A stretch of DNA of 64,000 bases from Allobosea sp. Leaf344 (GTDB taxonomy: Bacteria > Pseudomonadota > Alphaproteobacteria > Rhizobiales > Beijerinckiaceae): contig NZ_LMRT01000014.1 in NCBI RefSeq assembly GCF_001426225.1, forward strand, positions 455,861 through 519,860. The letters are read 5' to 3'. A model generated the notes under the pieces. It saw only the letters and a program-made list of their open reading frames with translations, had not been told where the DNA came from and did not search any database. Below are positions 27,626 through 36,946 of the stretch, one piece after another (within the stretch, counting starts at the first letter, position 1; every line of letters begins with the position of its first letter). Both the position numbers and the translations under genes were made by a program.

Positions 27626-28228
27626 ATGAGCGACGTGCTCGTGACCCTCGGCGAAGAGATCAAGGCGGCGCTGCCGGGCGCCGTCACGGACGCCGTCGTC
27701 GCCTATGGCGAATTGACGATCCTGGCCGAGGCGGCTGCGATCCCGGGCGTCCTGGAGACGCTGAGGGACGATCCGCGCTTCCGCTTCGTCAACTTCACCG
27801 ACATCGCCGGCGCCGATTACCCCGGCCGTGAGAAGCGTTTCGACGTCGTCTACCATCTGCTGTCGCCGCGCCATAACCGCCGTATCCGGGTGAAGGTCCA
27901 GACCGACGAGGCGACACCGGTCCCCTCGGTGATCGACGTCTTCCCGGCGGCGAACTGGTACGAGCGCGAGGCCTATGATTTCTACGGCATCCTCTTCTCG
28001 AACCACCCGGATCTGCGCCGCATCCTCACCGATTACGGCTTCGAGGGCTATCCGCTGCGCAAGGACTTCCCGCTGACCGGCTATGTCGAAGTCCGCTATG
28101 ACGACGAGCAGAAGCGCGTCGTCTACGAGCCGGTCAGGCTCAATCAGGAATTCCGGAATTTTGATTTCTTGAGCCCTTGGGAAGGCACGGATTATGTCCT
28201 TCCGGGCGATGAAAAAGCGAAGGTCTGA
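27626..28228 (+). CDS. nuoC: NADH-quinone oxidoreductase subunit C
   Basis: This 200-residue subunit belongs to the hydrophilic connecting arm of complex I. The 30-kDa-subunit signature [19 protein letters not shown] is visible at about residue 110, with [20 protein letters not shown] after it. The ATG at 27626 was chosen over an upstream in-frame start at 27569. nuoC and nuoD are separate here, not fused as in enterobacteria. Its stop (28226-28228) directly abuts the inverted repeat of the inserted cassette. Confidence 0.96.
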   Translation: MSDVLVTLGEEIKAALPGAVTDAVVAYGELTILAEAAAIPGVLETLRDDPRFRFVNFTDIAGADYPGREKRFDVVYHLLSPRHNRRIRVKVQTDEATPVPSVIDVFPAANWYEREAYDFYGILFSNHPDLRRILTDYGFEGYPLRKDFPLTGYVEVRYDDEQKRVVYEPVRLNQEFRNFDFLSPWEGTDYVLPGDEKAKV

Positions 28229-28257
28229 GGCAGTGGGCAGTCGTCAGTCGGCAGTCG
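28229..28257 (+). repeat. Left inverted-repeat arm of the nuoC-nuoD cassette
   Basis: The arm consists of near-identical heptamers CAGTGGG, CAGTCGT, CAGTCGG, CAGTCGG. Its reverse complement is found at 28639-28667 with two mismatches. In RNA the two arms would make a stem of about 29 bp enclosing the cassette gene. Confidence 0.85.
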
Positions 28258-28278
28258 GGACGCGACCGGGGTTGGGCG

Positions 28279-28638
28279 ATGAGCATCCGATCGTACCGGG
28301 ATCTGCGCGTCTGGCAGGAGGCGATGGCCTTGGCCGAATTGGTCTACCGGGTTACGAAGCTGTTTCCGCGGGACGAGATGTTCGGACTGACCTCGCAGAT
28401 GCGCAGAGCCTGCGTCTCGATCCCAGCCAATATCGCCGAGGGCTATGGTCGCGAGAGTGCGGGAGCCTATCAGCAGTTTCTGCGCATCGCGCAGGGTTCG
28501 GTCAAGGAGCTCGAGACTCACGCGCTGATCGCATGTCGGGTCGGTATGGTCGGCGAGGAGGAAACGGCCGGTCTGCTGTCCAAGACGGAGGCTGTCGGCA
28601 AGATGCTGCGCGCGCTCATTCGCTCTCTGGACGTCTAG
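28279..28638 (+). CDS. Four-helix-bundle protein, 23S rRNA intervening-sequence (S23) family
   Basis: This 119-residue helical protein matches the family encoded within 23S rRNA intervening sequences and related to the Avd accessory protein of diversity-generating retroelements. Signatures are YRDLRVWQEAM, FGLTSQMRRACVSIPANIAE (within residues 36-56) and GSVKELETHALIA. Basic residues on the bundle suggest nucleic-acid binding. The ATG at 28279 has only a poor ribosome site. It has no known part in complex I, and its place inside the nuo operon together with the flanking inverted repeat suggests an inserted unit. Function unproven for the whole family. Confidence 0.88.
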   Translation: MSIRSYRDLRVWQEAMALAELVYRVTKLFPRDEMFGLTSQMRRACVSIPANIAEGYGRESAGAYQQFLRIAQGSVKELETHALIACRVGMVGEEETAGLLSKTEAVGKMLRALIRSLDV

Positions 28639-28667
28639 CGACTGCCGACTGCCGACTGCCCATTGCC
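28639..28667 (-). repeat. Right inverted-repeat arm of the nuoC-nuoD cassette
   Basis: Heptamers CGACTGC, CGACTGC, CGACTGC, CCATTGC follow the cassette gene stop without a gap. The nuoD ribosome-site region (AGAGG at 28668-28672) begins directly after the arm, so folding of the stem could influence nuoD translation. Confidence 0.85.
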
Positions 28668-28683
28668 AGAGGCAAAGCCTGAC

Positions 28684-29874
28684 ATGACCGAACACAACAT
28701 CCGCAATTTCAGCATCAATTTCGGGCCCCAGCACCCGGCTGCGCATGGCGTGCTGCGCCTGGTGCTCGAACTCGACGGCGAGATCGTCGAGCGGGTCGAT
28801 CCGCATATCGGCCTGCTGCATCGCGGCACCGAGAAGCTGATCGAGGCGAAGACCTATCTGCAGGCGCTGCCCTATTTCGACCGGCTCGACTATGTCGCGC
28901 CGATGAACCAGGAGCATGCCTGGTGCCTCGCGGTCGAGAAGCTGATGGGCGTGAGCGTCCCGCGCCGCGGCCAGCTGATCCGCGTGCTCTATTCCGAGAT
29001 CGGCCGCATCCTCTCCCATCTCCTCAACGTCACCACCCAGGCGATGGATGTCGGCGCGCTGACGCCGCCGCTCTGGGGGTTCGAGGAGCGCGAAAAGCTG
29101 ATGGTGTTCTATGAGCGCGCCTCCGGCTCGCGCATGCACGCCGCCTATTTCCGGCCCGGCGGCGTCCATCAGGATCTGCCGACCTCGCTGATCCACGACA
29201 TCGCGGAATGGTGCGAGCCCTTCCTGAAGGTCTGCGACGATCTCGAGGGGCTGCTGACCGACAACCGCATCTTCAAGCAGCGTAATGTCGATATCGGCGT
29301 GGTCGATCTCGATACCTGCTGGAAATGGGGGTTTTCGGGGGTGATGGTGCGCGGCTCCGGCGCACCCTGGGATCTGCGCAAATCGCAGCCCTATGAATGC
29401 TATGAGGAGATGGATTTCGACATCCCGATCGGCAAGAACGGCGATTGCTACGACCGCTACTGCATCCGCATGGAAGAGATGCGGCAATCGGTGCGCATCA
29501 TGCAGCAATGCTGCGCCAAGCTGCTGGGGCCGGATGGCGGCGGGCCGATCTCGGCGCTGGACGGCAAGATGGTGCCGCCCAAACGCGGCGAGATGAAGCG
29601 CTCGATGGAAGCGCTGATCCACCATTTCAAGCTCTATACCGAGGGCTTCAAGGTCCCGGAGGGCGAGGTCTACGCCGCGGTCGAGGCGCCCAAGGGCGAA
29701 TTCGGCGTCTATCTCGTCTCGGACGGCACCAACAAGCCCTATCGCGTCAAGCTCAAGGCCCCGGGCTTCGCCCATCTCCAGGCGATGGACTTCATGTGCC
29801 GCAAGCACATGCTGGCAGACGTCTCCGCCATCCTCGGCTCGCTCGACATCGTTTTCGGGGAGGTCGACCGGTGA
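28684..29874 (+). CDS. nuoD: NADH-quinone oxidoreductase subunit D
   Basis: This 396-residue 49-kDa-type subunit forms the quinone-binding cavity with NuoB. It opens with [20 protein letters not shown], the quinone-site loop, and shows [13 protein letters not shown] and the C-terminal [13 protein letters not shown] at 28663 lies inside the cassette repeat and was rejected in favour of the ATG at 28684. The 810-base stretch after it is uninterrupted. Downstream lies a second heptamer palindrome before nuoE. Confidence 0.97.
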   Translation: MTEHNIRNFSINFGPQHPAAHGVLRLVLELDGEIVERVDPHIGLLHRGTEKLIEAKTYLQALPYFDRLDYVAPMNQEHAWCLAVEKLMGVSVPRRGQLIRVLYSEIGRILSHLLNVTTQAMDVGALTPPLWGFEEREKLMVFYERASGSRMHAAYFRPGGVHQDLPTSLIHDIAEWCEPFLKVCDDLEGLLTDNRIFKQRNVDIGVVDLDTCWKWGFSGVMVRGSGAPWDLRKSQPYECYEEMDFDIPIGKNGDCYDRYCIRMEEMRQSVRIMQQCCAKLLGPDGGGPISALDGKMVPPKRGEMKRSMEALIHHFKLYTEGFKVPEGEVYAAVEAPKGEFGVYLVSDGTNKPYRVKLKAPGFAHLQAMDFMCRKHMLADVSAILGSLDIVFGEVDR

Positions 29875-29887
29875 CGCTGTCGCGCGC

Positions 29888-30010
29888 GTGGCGAGTGGCG
29901 AATGGCGAATGGGCTGTGATAGCCCTGCCGCGGCTCGCCGTGTCGCTGCCAAGGCCGTGCACGCCGCTCACCCCCGTTCGCCATTCGCCACTCGCCACTC
30001 GCCATTCGCC
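29888..30010 (+). repeat. Heptamer-array palindrome between nuoD and nuoE
   Basis: The left arm (29888-29911) is built of GCGAGTG and GCGAATG heptamers, and its reverse complement stands at 29975-29998 with one mismatch in 24. The right array continues to 30010 with further CACTCGC/CATTCGC units, five in all. The 63-nt loop (29912-29974) has no gene and contains a small GGCT/AGCC hairpin. It fills nearly the whole nuoD-nuoE spacer. The design equals that of the cassette repeat but with another heptamer sequence. Confidence 0.8.
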
Positions 30011-30022
30011 TCAGGTATCCTG

Positions 30023-31009
30023 ATGTCCGTCCGTCGTCTCGCCCCCGATCACGTCCAGCCCGCCTCCTTCGCCTTCGACGCGGCGAACGAGAATTGGGCC
30101 GACCAGCAGATCGCGAAATACCCGCCGGGACGCCAGGCCTCGGCCGTGATCCCGCTGCTGTGGAAGGCGCAGGAGCAGCATCATGGCTGGGTCCCGCGCG
30201 CCGCGATCGAGGCGGTGGCGCGCAAGCTCGACATGGCCCCGATGCGGGTCATGGAGATCGCGACCTTCTACACCATGTTCAACCTGCAGCCGGTGGGCGA
30301 GCATTTCGTCCAGCTCTGCGGCACCACGCCCTGCGCCTTGCGCGGCGCCGAGGCGCTGAAGAAGGTCTGCGAGGATGTGATCGGCCCGCAATCCACGGTC
30401 AGTGCCGACGGAAAACTCTCATGGCTCGAGGTGGAATGCCTGGGCGCCTGCTGCAATGCGCCGATGGCACAGATCAATTTCGACTATTACGAGGATCTGA
30501 CGCCGGAGAATTTCAGGACCCTGCTGGATGATCTGCGCCAGGGCCGCCCGGTGAAGACCGGCTCGCAGATCGGGCGCTCCGGCTCCGAACCCGAAGGCGG
30601 CGGCGAGACGCTGAAGGATCCGGCGCTCTATGACGGCACGGTGATCGGTGCGGGCGACTGGCAGAAGCGCGTGACCGAGCAGCGCCAGGCCGCGGCGGAA
30701 GCCGCTGCCGCCAAGGCCGCGGCCGAGGCGGAGGCCAAGAAGGCCGAGGCCGGCGCGGCCGCCCCCAAGGCGGACGCTCCCAAGACGGACTCGCCCAAGA
30801 CCGACGCTCATAAGACCGACGCCACCCCCGCCGCCGCGACCAAGCCTGCGACGGAGACGGCTGCGGCCGGCCGCCCGAAGCCGTCGGAGCCCGGACAGCC
30901 GAGCAGCGCGGCGCAGGATACTCCATCCGCCGAAGGCAGGCCCGATCAGGGCAAGCCCGATGCAACCAGCTCCGACGCCGCCCGCGGTGGCGACAAGCCG
31001 GTCAAGTGA
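30023..31009 (+). CDS. nuoE: NADH-quinone oxidoreductase subunit E with long C-terminal tail
   Basis: This 328-residue subunit carries the 2Fe-2S cluster N1a; ligands are C99 and C104 in QLCGTTPCALRG and C139 and C143 in VECLGACC. The conserved part ends near residue 215. The remaining 110 or so residues are low complexity, rich in Ala, Lys, Pro, Thr and Asp, with repeats such as APKTDSPKTDAHKTDA. Similar tails occur in other alphaproteobacteria, but this is long. The ATG at 30023 was chosen over the upstream frame, which lies in the palindrome. nuoF follows after 12 nt. Confidence 0.95.
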   Translation: MSVRRLAPDHVQPASFAFDAANENWADQQIAKYPPGRQASAVIPLLWKAQEQHHGWVPRAAIEAVARKLDMAPMRVMEIATFYTMFNLQPVGEHFVQLCGTTPCALRGAEALKKVCEDVIGPQSTVSADGKLSWLEVECLGACCNAPMAQINFDYYEDLTPENFRTLLDDLRQGRPVKTGSQIGRSGSEPEGGGETLKDPALYDGTVIGAGDWQKRVTEQRQAAAEAAAAKAAAEAEAKKAEAGAAAPKADAPKTDSPKTDAHKTDATPAAATKPATETAAAGRPKPSEPGQPSSAAQDTPSAEGRPDQGKPDATSSDAARGGDKPVK

Positions 31010-31021
31010 GGCAGGACTGAC

Positions 31022-32326
31022 ATGCTCGCAGATCGCGATCGTATCTTCACGAATCTCTACGGCCGGCACGATCTGTCGCTGAAGGGCGCCATGGCGCGCG
31101 GCGCCTGGGACGGCACCAAATTCCTGCTCGAGCAGGGCCGCGACTGGATCATCGACGAGATGAAGAAGTCGGGGCTGCGCGGCCGTGGCGGCGCCGGCTT
31201 TCCGACCGGGCTGAAATGGTCCTTCATGCCCAAGGTCAGCGATGGCCGGCCGAGCTACCTCGTCGTCAATGCCGATGAATCGGAGCCGGGCACCTGCAAG
31301 GATCGCGAGATCATGCGCAACGATCCGCATACGCTGATCGAGGGCTGCCTGATCGCCTCCTTCGCGATGGGCGCCAACGCCGCCTATATCTACATCCGCG
31401 GCGAATATATCCGCGAGCGCGAGGCGCTGCAGCGCGCCGTCGACGAGGCCTATGACGCCAATCTGATCGGCCAGAACAACAAGCACGGCTATCCCTTCGA
31501 GCTCTATGTCCATCACGGCGCCGGCGCCTATATCTGCGGCGAGGAGACGGCCCTGCTCGAAAGCCTGGAAGGCAAGAAGGGCATGCCGCGGCTGAAGCCG
31601 CCTTTCCCCGCCAATGTCGGGCTCTATGGCTGCCCGACCACGGTCAACAACGTCGAATCGATCGCGGTCGCGCCGACCATCCTGCGCCGCGGCGCGAGCT
31701 GGTTCTCCTCGCTCGGCAACCCGAACAATGTCGGCACGAAGCTGTTCTGCGTCTCCGGCCATGTGAACAAGCCGTGCAATGTCGAAGAGGTGATGGGCAT
31801 CCCCTTCCGCGAGCTGATCGACCGCCATTGCGGCGGCGTGCGCGGCGGCTGGGACAATCTCATGGCGGTGATCCCCGGCGGCTCCTCGGTGCGCATGGTC
31901 CCGGCCGAGCAGATCATCGACACGCCGATGGATTTCGACTCGCTGTCGAAGCTGAAATCCGGCCTCGGCACCGCGGCCGTGATCGTCATGGACAAATCCA
32001 CCGACATCGTCCGCGCCATCGCCCGCATCAGCTATTTCTACAAGCATGAGAGCTGCGGCCAGTGCACCCCCTGCCGCGAGGGCACGGGCTGGATGTGGCG
32101 GGTGATGACCCGCATGGCCGAGGGCAGGGCGCAGAAGCGCGAGATCGACATGCTGCTCGACGTCACCAAGCAGATCGAGGGCCACACCATCTGCGCGCTG
32201 GGCGACGCCGCCGCCTGGCCGATCCAGGGGCTGATCGCGCATTTCCGTCACGAGATCGAAAAGCGCATCGACGAGTATTCCGCCAACCCGCACTCCGAGC
32301 CGGTGCGTCTGATGGCGGCGGAGTGA
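31022..32326 (+). CDS. nuoF: NADH-quinone oxidoreductase subunit F
   Basis: This 434-residue subunit binds NADH and FMN and holds cluster N3. The flavin/NADH loop is [13 protein letters not shown] (about residues 52-64), with [18 protein letters not shown] after it. The 4Fe-4S ligands are in [13 protein letters not shown] near residue 345, with a fourth Cys in HTICALGD. Length is normal. It overlaps nothing and is 4 nt upstream of nuoG. Confidence 0.97.
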   Translation: MLADRDRIFTNLYGRHDLSLKGAMARGAWDGTKFLLEQGRDWIIDEMKKSGLRGRGGAGFPTGLKWSFMPKVSDGRPSYLVVNADESEPGTCKDREIMRNDPHTLIEGCLIASFAMGANAAYIYIRGEYIREREALQRAVDEAYDANLIGQNNKHGYPFELYVHHGAGAYICGEETALLESLEGKKGMPRLKPPFPANVGLYGCPTTVNNVESIAVAPTILRRGASWFSSLGNPNNVGTKLFCVSGHVNKPCNVEEVMGIPFRELIDRHCGGVRGGWDNLMAVIPGGSSVRMVPAEQIIDTPMDFDSLSKLKSGLGTAAVIVMDKSTDIVRAIARISYFYKHESCGQCTPCREGTGWMWRVMTRMAEGRAQKREIDMLLDVTKQIEGHTICALGDAAAWPIQGLIAHFRHEIEKRIDEYSANPHSEPVRLMAAE

Positions 32327-32330
32327 CAGC

Positions 32331-34394
32331 ATGACCAAACTTCTCATCGACGGCATCGAGGTCGACGTCCCCGCCGACTACACCGTGCTCCAGGCCTGCG
32401 AGGCCGCGGGCGCCGAGGTGCCGCGCTTCTGCTTCCACGAGCGGCTCTCCATCGCCGGCAATTGCCGGATGTGCCTGGTCGAGGTGAAGGGCGGCCCGCC
32501 CAAGCCGCAGGCCTCCTGCGCCATCGGCGTGCGCGATCTGCGCCCCGGCCCGAACGGCGAGCCGCCGGTGGTGCTGACCAAGTCGCCCATGGTCAAGAAG
32601 GCGCGCGAGGGGGTGATGGAGTTCCTCCTGATCAACCACCCGCTGGATTGCCCGATCTGCGACCAGGGCGGCGAGTGCGACCTGCAGGACCAGGCAATGG
32701 CCTATGGCGTCGACACCTCGCGCTATTCCGAGAACAAGCGCGCGGTCGAGGACAAATATATCGGCCCGCTGGTGAAGACCTCGATGACGCGCTGCATCCA
32801 GTGCACGCGCTGCGTCCGCTTCACTACGGAGGTCGCGGGCGGGCAGGATCTCGGCGCCATCGGCCGCGGCGAGGATATGGAGATCACCACCTATCTCGAA
32901 CAGGCGATGACCTCCGAGCTGCAGGGCAATGTCGTCGATCTCTGCCCGGTTGGCGCGCTGACCTCGAAGCCCTATCAGAACAAGGCGCGGCCCTGGGAGC
33001 TCTCCAAGACGCAGTCGATCGACGTGATGGACGCCGTCGGCTCGGCCATCCGCGTCGATGCGCGCGGCCGCGAGGTGATGCGCATCCTGCCGCGCGTCAA
33101 CGAGGCGGTGAACGAGGAGTGGATCTCGGACAAGACCCGCCATGTCGTCGATGGGCTGCGCACCCAGCGGCTCGACCGGCCCTATATCCGCGAGAATGGC
33201 AGCCTGCGCCCGGCGAGCTGGGCCGAGGCCTTCGCGACGATCGCCGCCAAGGTCCAGGCCGCACGCCCCGAGCGCATCGGCGCCATCGCCGGCGACCTCG
33301 CCTCGGTGGAGGAAATCTACGCGCTGCAGCAGCTGATGGCGGCGCTCGGCAGCGCCAACACCGATTGCCGGCAGGATGGCAGCAGGCTGCATCCGCGGCA
33401 TGGCCGCGCCTCCTATCTCCTCAACGCCGGCATCGCCGGCATCGAGGAGGCGGATTCGCTGCTGATCATCGGCGCCAATCCGCGCAAGGAAGCGCCGATC
33501 CTCAATGCCCGCATCCGCAAGCGCTGGCTGCGCGGCGGCTTCAAGGTGCAGCTCGTCGGCGAGCAGGCCGACCTGACCTATGCCTATGATTATCTCGGTG
33601 CCGGGCCGGATTCCCTGGCCGAGCTGGTCAAGGGCGCCAAGGGCGACATCGCCCGGCCGCTGGTGCTGGTCGGGCAGGGGGCGCTGGCCCGCGCCGATGG
33701 CGAGGCCATCCTCTCACTGGCGGCCAAGGCGGCCGATGCGCTCGGCGCCGGCACCGCCGGCTGGAACGCCTTCGGCGTGCTGCACACCGCCGCGGCGCGC
33801 GTCGGTGCGCTCGATCTCGGCTTCGTGCCGGGCGAGAGCGGGCTCGACGTGGCGGGGATGATCGCGCCCGGCGCGCTCGATCTGCTGTTCCTGCTCGGGG
33901 CCGACGAGATCGAGGTGCCGGCCGGCGCCTTCGTGGTCTATCAGGGCACGCATGGCGACCGCGGCGCGCATCGCGCCGACGTCATCCTGCCGGGCGCGGC
34001 CTATACCGAGAAATCCGCGACCTTCGTCAATACCGAGGGCAGGGTGCAGATGACCGAGCGCGCCACCTTCGCGCCCGGCGATGCGCGCGAGGATTGGGCG
34101 ATCCTGCGGGCGCTCTCGGCGGCGCTGGGCAAGACCCTGCCCTTCGACACGCTGGCCGGGCTGCGCAAGGCGCTCTATGCGGCGCATCCGCATTTCGCGG
34201 CGCTCGACACGGTGCAGCCGGCCGATGCCGCCGGCCTGTCGGGGCTCGCCTCGCTCGGCGGCACGACCGACAGGGCGGGCTTCGTCTCGCCGATCGCCGA
34301 TTTCTACCAGACGAACCCGATCGCGCGGGCATCCGCGGTGATGGCCGAATGTTCGGCGCTGGCCTCGGGCCGGCTGCGGCAGGCGGCGGAGTAA
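32331..34394 (+). CDS. nuoG: NADH-quinone oxidoreductase subunit G
   Basis: This 687-residue subunit has an N-terminal ferredoxin-like domain with a 2Fe-2S site ([10 protein letters not shown] and [10 protein letters not shown]), a His/Cys 4Fe-4S segment ([18 protein letters not shown]) and a pair of further Cys motifs in [13 protein letters not shown] molybdopterin-oxidoreductase-like domain without cofactor follows (about 220-600). This is the standard alphaproteobacterial and mitochondrial length. The C-terminal [11 protein letters not shown] is canonical. Confidence 0.96.
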   Translation: MTKLLIDGIEVDVPADYTVLQACEAAGAEVPRFCFHERLSIAGNCRMCLVEVKGGPPKPQASCAIGVRDLRPGPNGEPPVVLTKSPMVKKAREGVMEFLLINHPLDCPICDQGGECDLQDQAMAYGVDTSRYSENKRAVEDKYIGPLVKTSMTRCIQCTRCVRFTTEVAGGQDLGAIGRGEDMEITTYLEQAMTSELQGNVVDLCPVGALTSKPYQNKARPWELSKTQSIDVMDAVGSAIRVDARGREVMRILPRVNEAVNEEWISDKTRHVVDGLRTQRLDRPYIRENGSLRPASWAEAFATIAAKVQAARPERIGAIAGDLASVEEIYALQQLMAALGSANTDCRQDGSRLHPRHGRASYLLNAGIAGIEEADSLLIIGANPRKEAPILNARIRKRWLRGGFKVQLVGEQADLTYAYDYLGAGPDSLAELVKGAKGDIARPLVLVGQGALARADGEAILSLAAKAADALGAGTAGWNAFGVLHTAAARVGALDLGFVPGESGLDVAGMIAPGALDLLFLLGADEIEVPAGAFVVYQGTHGDRGAHRADVILPGAAYTEKSATFVNTEGRVQMTERATFAPGDAREDWAILRALSAALGKTLPFDTLAGLRKALYAAHPHFAALDTVQPADAAGLSGLASLGGTTDRAGFVSPIADFYQTNPIARASAVMAECSALASGRLRQAAE

Positions 34395-34398
34395 GGCC

Positions 34399-35418
34399 AT
34401 GAACTGGGATATCGTCCTCTCCCTCCTGATCATGCTGGGCAAGAGCTTCCTGCTCATCGCCTGCCTGCTGGTCTTCATCGCCTATATCCTGCTCGCCGAC
34501 CGCAAGATCTGGGCGGCGGTGCAGCTGCGGCGCGGGCCGAACGTGGTCGGCCCCTTCGGCCTGTTCCAGAGCTTCGCGGACCTGCTGAAATTCGCCTTCA
34601 AGGAGCCGATCATCCCCTCCGGCGCGAATAAGGGCGTGTTCCTGCTGGCGCCACTGGTCACCTGCCTGCTGTCGCTCTCGGCCTGGGCGGTCATCCCGGT
34701 GGCGGAAGGCTGGGCGATCGCCGACATCAATGTCGGCATCCTCTACATCCTCGCCATCTCCTCGCTCGGCATCTATGGCGTGATCATGGCCGGCTGGGCG
34801 TCGAACTCGAAATACCCCTTCATGGGCGCGCTGCGCTCGGCGGCGCAGATGGTGTCCTACGAGGTCTCGATCGGCTTCGTGATCATCACCGTTCTGCTCT
34901 GCGTCGGTTCGCTGAACCTGTCGGCGATCGTCGAGGCGCAGAACACCAGGGCCGGGCTGTTCGGCTGGTACTGGCTGCCGCTCTTCCCGATGTTCGTGAT
35001 CTTCTTCATCTCGGCCCTGGCCGAGACCAACCGCCCGCCCTTCGACCTGCCCGAGGCGGAGTCGGAGCTGGTGGCCGGCTACATGGTGGAATATTCCTCC
35101 ACCCCCTATCTGCTGTTCATGCTCGGCGAATACGTGGCGATCATGACCATGTGCGCGCTGACCACGATCCTGTTCCTCGGCGGCTGGCTGCCGCCGGTGC
35201 CGGTCGCGCCCTTCACCTGGCTTCCCGGCGTGTTCTGGTTCGCCTTCAAGATGTGCGCGGTCTTCTTCATGTTCGCCATGGTGAAGGCTTTCGTGCCGCG
35301 CTACCGCTACGACCAGCTGATGCGCCTGGGCTGGAAGGTCTTCCTGCCGCTCTCGCTGGTCTCGGTGGTGGTGGTCGCCTTCGTGCTGCAGCTCACGGGC
35401 TGGGGGCCGGTGCGCTGA
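34399..35418 (+). CDS. nuoH: NADH-quinone oxidoreductase subunit H
   Basis: This 339-residue membrane subunit, eight predicted helices, joins the quinone cavity to the proton-pumping arm. Signatures: [20 protein letters not shown] near residue 33, and [20 protein letters not shown] near 210. The ATG at 34399 is 4 nt after nuoG. The stop overlaps the start of a small membrane-protein gene by one base (TGATG), implying translational coupling. Confidence 0.97.
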   Translation: MNWDIVLSLLIMLGKSFLLIACLLVFIAYILLADRKIWAAVQLRRGPNVVGPFGLFQSFADLLKFAFKEPIIPSGANKGVFLLAPLVTCLLSLSAWAVIPVAEGWAIADINVGILYILAISSLGIYGVIMAGWASNSKYPFMGALRSAAQMVSYEVSIGFVIITVLLCVGSLNLSAIVEAQNTRAGLFGWYWLPLFPMFVIFFISALAETNRPPFDLPEAESELVAGYMVEYSSTPYLLFMLGEYVAIMTMCALTTILFLGGWLPPVPVAPFTWLPGVFWFAFKMCAVFFMFAMVKAFVPRYRYDQLMRLGWKVFLPLSLVSVVVVAFVLQLTGWGPVR

Positions 35419-35648
35419 TGGCGGGCCTGGTCGGAGCCCTGATCGGCTTCGCGCTCGGCCTGCTGGAATATCGCGTGATCTCCGGCGCCGTCGTCGCGGC
35501 GCTGCGCCGGACGGATCGTTCGCAGAGCGATGAGGAGCGGGCCGATTATGCCCGCCGCATCCGCATCCTGCAGGCGGTCCTGCTGCTGATGACGGTCGGC
35601 GCCATGCCGGTCGTCGGGTTTTTTGTCGGCCGGGCCCTGTTCGGCTGA
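35418..35648 (+). CDS. Small membrane protein between nuoH and nuoI
   Basis: This 76-residue protein starts at the ATG overlapping the nuoH stop. It has two hydrophobic helices (about 3-26 and 50-73) joined by a charged stretch [19 protein letters not shown] do not recognise a family and it is not one of the 14 core subunits. Codon use fits the genome, and tight coupling with nuoH on one side and 28 nt to nuoI on the other argue that it is made with complex I. It might be an accessory or assembly protein of the membrane arm; that is inference. Confidence 0.7.
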   Translation: MAGLVGALIGFALGLLEYRVISGAVVAALRRTDRSQSDEERADYARRIRILQAVLLLMTVGAMPVVGFFVGRALFG

Positions 35649-35676
35649 GACGGATGAAGAAGAGGATTGCCCTGCG

Positions 35677-36165
35677 ATGACACTCGCGCAAGCCGCCAAG
35701 AGCCTGCTCCTCAAGGAGTTCGTCTCGGCCTTCGCCCTGTCGATGCGCTATTTCTTCAAGCCGAAGGCGACGATCAACTATCCCTTCGAGAAGAATCCGC
35801 AGAGCCCGCGCTTCCGCGGCGAGCACGCCTTGCGCCGCTATCCCAATGGCGAGGAGCGGTGCATCGCCTGCAAGCTCTGCGAGGCCATCTGCCCGGCGCA
35901 GGCCATCACCATCGAGGCCGGGCCGCGCCGCAATGACGGCACGCGCCGCACCACGCGCTACGACATCGACATGACGAAATGCATCTATTGCGGCTTCTGC
36001 CAGGAGGCCTGCCCGGTCGATGCGATCGTCGAGGGGCCGAATTTCGAATTCGCCACCGAGACCCGCGAGGAGCTGTTCTTCGACAAGGAGCGGCTGCTCG
36101 AGAACGGGGCGCGGTGGGAGCGCGAGATCGCGCGCAACATCGCGATGGACGCGCCGTATCGCTGA
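35677..36165 (+). CDS. nuoI: NADH-quinone oxidoreductase subunit I
   Basis: This 162-residue ferredoxin-type subunit carries clusters N6a and N6b. Two CxxCxxCxxxCP motifs are visible: [12 protein letters not shown] and [12 protein letters not shown], at about residues 61-72 and 100-111. The N-terminal amphipathic helix and [10 protein letters not shown]-like segment (here [10 protein letters not shown]) are typical. The ATG at 35677 was preferred to an upstream in-frame start. A third heptamer palindrome follows the stop. Confidence 0.97.
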   Translation: MTLAQAAKSLLLKEFVSAFALSMRYFFKPKATINYPFEKNPQSPRFRGEHALRRYPNGEERCIACKLCEAICPAQAITIEAGPRRNDGTRRTTRYDIDMTKCIYCGFCQEACPVDAIVEGPNFEFATETREELFFDKERLLENGARWEREIARNIAMDAPYR

Positions 36166-36171
36166 GGCGGC

Positions 36172-36225
36172 GCGTTGCGACAAGCGAATGGCGGGTGAAA
36201 CCTCTGCATTCGCCACTCGCAACGC
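36172..36225 (+). repeat. Heptamer palindrome between nuoI and nuoJ
   Basis: The left arm 36172-36190 pairs with 36207-36225; 16 of 19 positions match around a 16-nt loop. Units are the same as in the nuoD-nuoE palindrome (GCGAATG, CATTCGC, CACTCGC), and another CACTCGC unit follows at about 36228-36234. It begins 7 nt after the nuoI stop. The spacer to nuoJ is 157 nt, the longest in the second half of the operon. Confidence 0.65.
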
Positions 36226-36322
36226 GCCACTCGCCCGCTTATAGACGCACCCAACGGCGCCCGGCCGAGAGTCGGACGCGTTTCAACGAGGGCCACCCGC
36301 GAGGGTGGAAGGGCTGACCGAG

Positions 36323-36946
36323 ATGAACGCCGCAGCGGCTTTCTTCTATCTATTTTCGAGCATCACCATCGCCTCGGCGGTGATGGTGGTCGCATCGCGC
36401 AATCCGGTTCATTCGGTGCTGTTCCTGATCCTCGCCTTCGTCAATGCGGCGGGGCTGTTCCTGCTGCTCGGCGCCGAATTCCTGGCGATGCTGCTGATCG
36501 TCGTCTATGTCGGCGCAGTCGCCGTGCTCTTCCTCTTCGTGGTGATGATGCTCGACGTCGATTTCGCCGAGTTTCGCCAGGGCTTTCTGCAATATCTGCC
36601 GATCGGCGCGCTGGTCGGGCTGATCTTCGCGGTCGAGCTGCTGGTCGTTGTCGGCGCCTGGGTGATCGACCCGCAGATCGTGCGGGCCCCCGTCGCGCCG
36701 ATTTCCGGCACGCTCAGCAACACGGCCGCGCTCGGGCAGGTGCTCTACACGCAATATGTCTATTACTTCCAGGCGGCCGGGCTGGTGCTGCTCGTCGCCA
36801 TGATCGGCGCGATCGTGCTGACCCTGCGCGAGCGTCCCGGCGTCAAGCGCCAGGACATCAACCAGCAGAACGCCCGCACCAAGGACACCGCGATGGAGGT
36901 CCGCAAGGTCGCCTCGCATGCCGGCATTCCGGAGGAGACGGTCTGA
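36323..36946 (+). CDS. nuoJ: NADH-quinone oxidoreductase subunit J
   Basis: This 207-residue membrane subunit has five predicted helices. Conserved features are [20 protein letters not shown] near residue 27 and [20 protein letters not shown] near 58, which forms the pi-bulge helix of the family. The GTG at 36305 is in frame, but the ATG at 36323 fits relatives better. The stop overlaps the nuoK start by one base. Confidence 0.96.
   Translation: MNAAAAFFYLFSSITIASAVMVVASRNPVHSVLFLILAFVNAAGLFLLLGAEFLAMLLIVVYVGAVAVLFLFVVMMLDVDFAEFRQGFLQYLPIGALVGLIFAVELLVVVGAWVIDPQIVRAPVAPISGTLSNTAALGQVLYTQYVYYFQAAGLVLLVAMIGAIVLTLRERPGVKRQDINQQNARTKDTAMEVRKVASHAGIPEETV

Larger units (their letters stand above)
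28229..28667 (+). mobile_element. Cassette with rRNA-intervening-sequence-like gene between nuoC and nuoD
   Basis: This 439-bp unit is bounded by a 29-bp inverted repeat, 28229-28257 and 28639-28667, with 27 of 29 positions matching. The arms are built of four heptamers each (units like CAGTCGG and CGACTGC). Between them lies one gene (28279-28638) for a four-helix-bundle protein. The left arm starts at the base after the nuoC stop and the right arm at the base after the cassette gene's stop. Without it nuoC and nuoD would be 16 nt apart. No target duplication is visible. The resemblance is to 23S rRNA intervening sequences, but placed in an mRNA; mobility is inferred. Confidence 0.6.
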
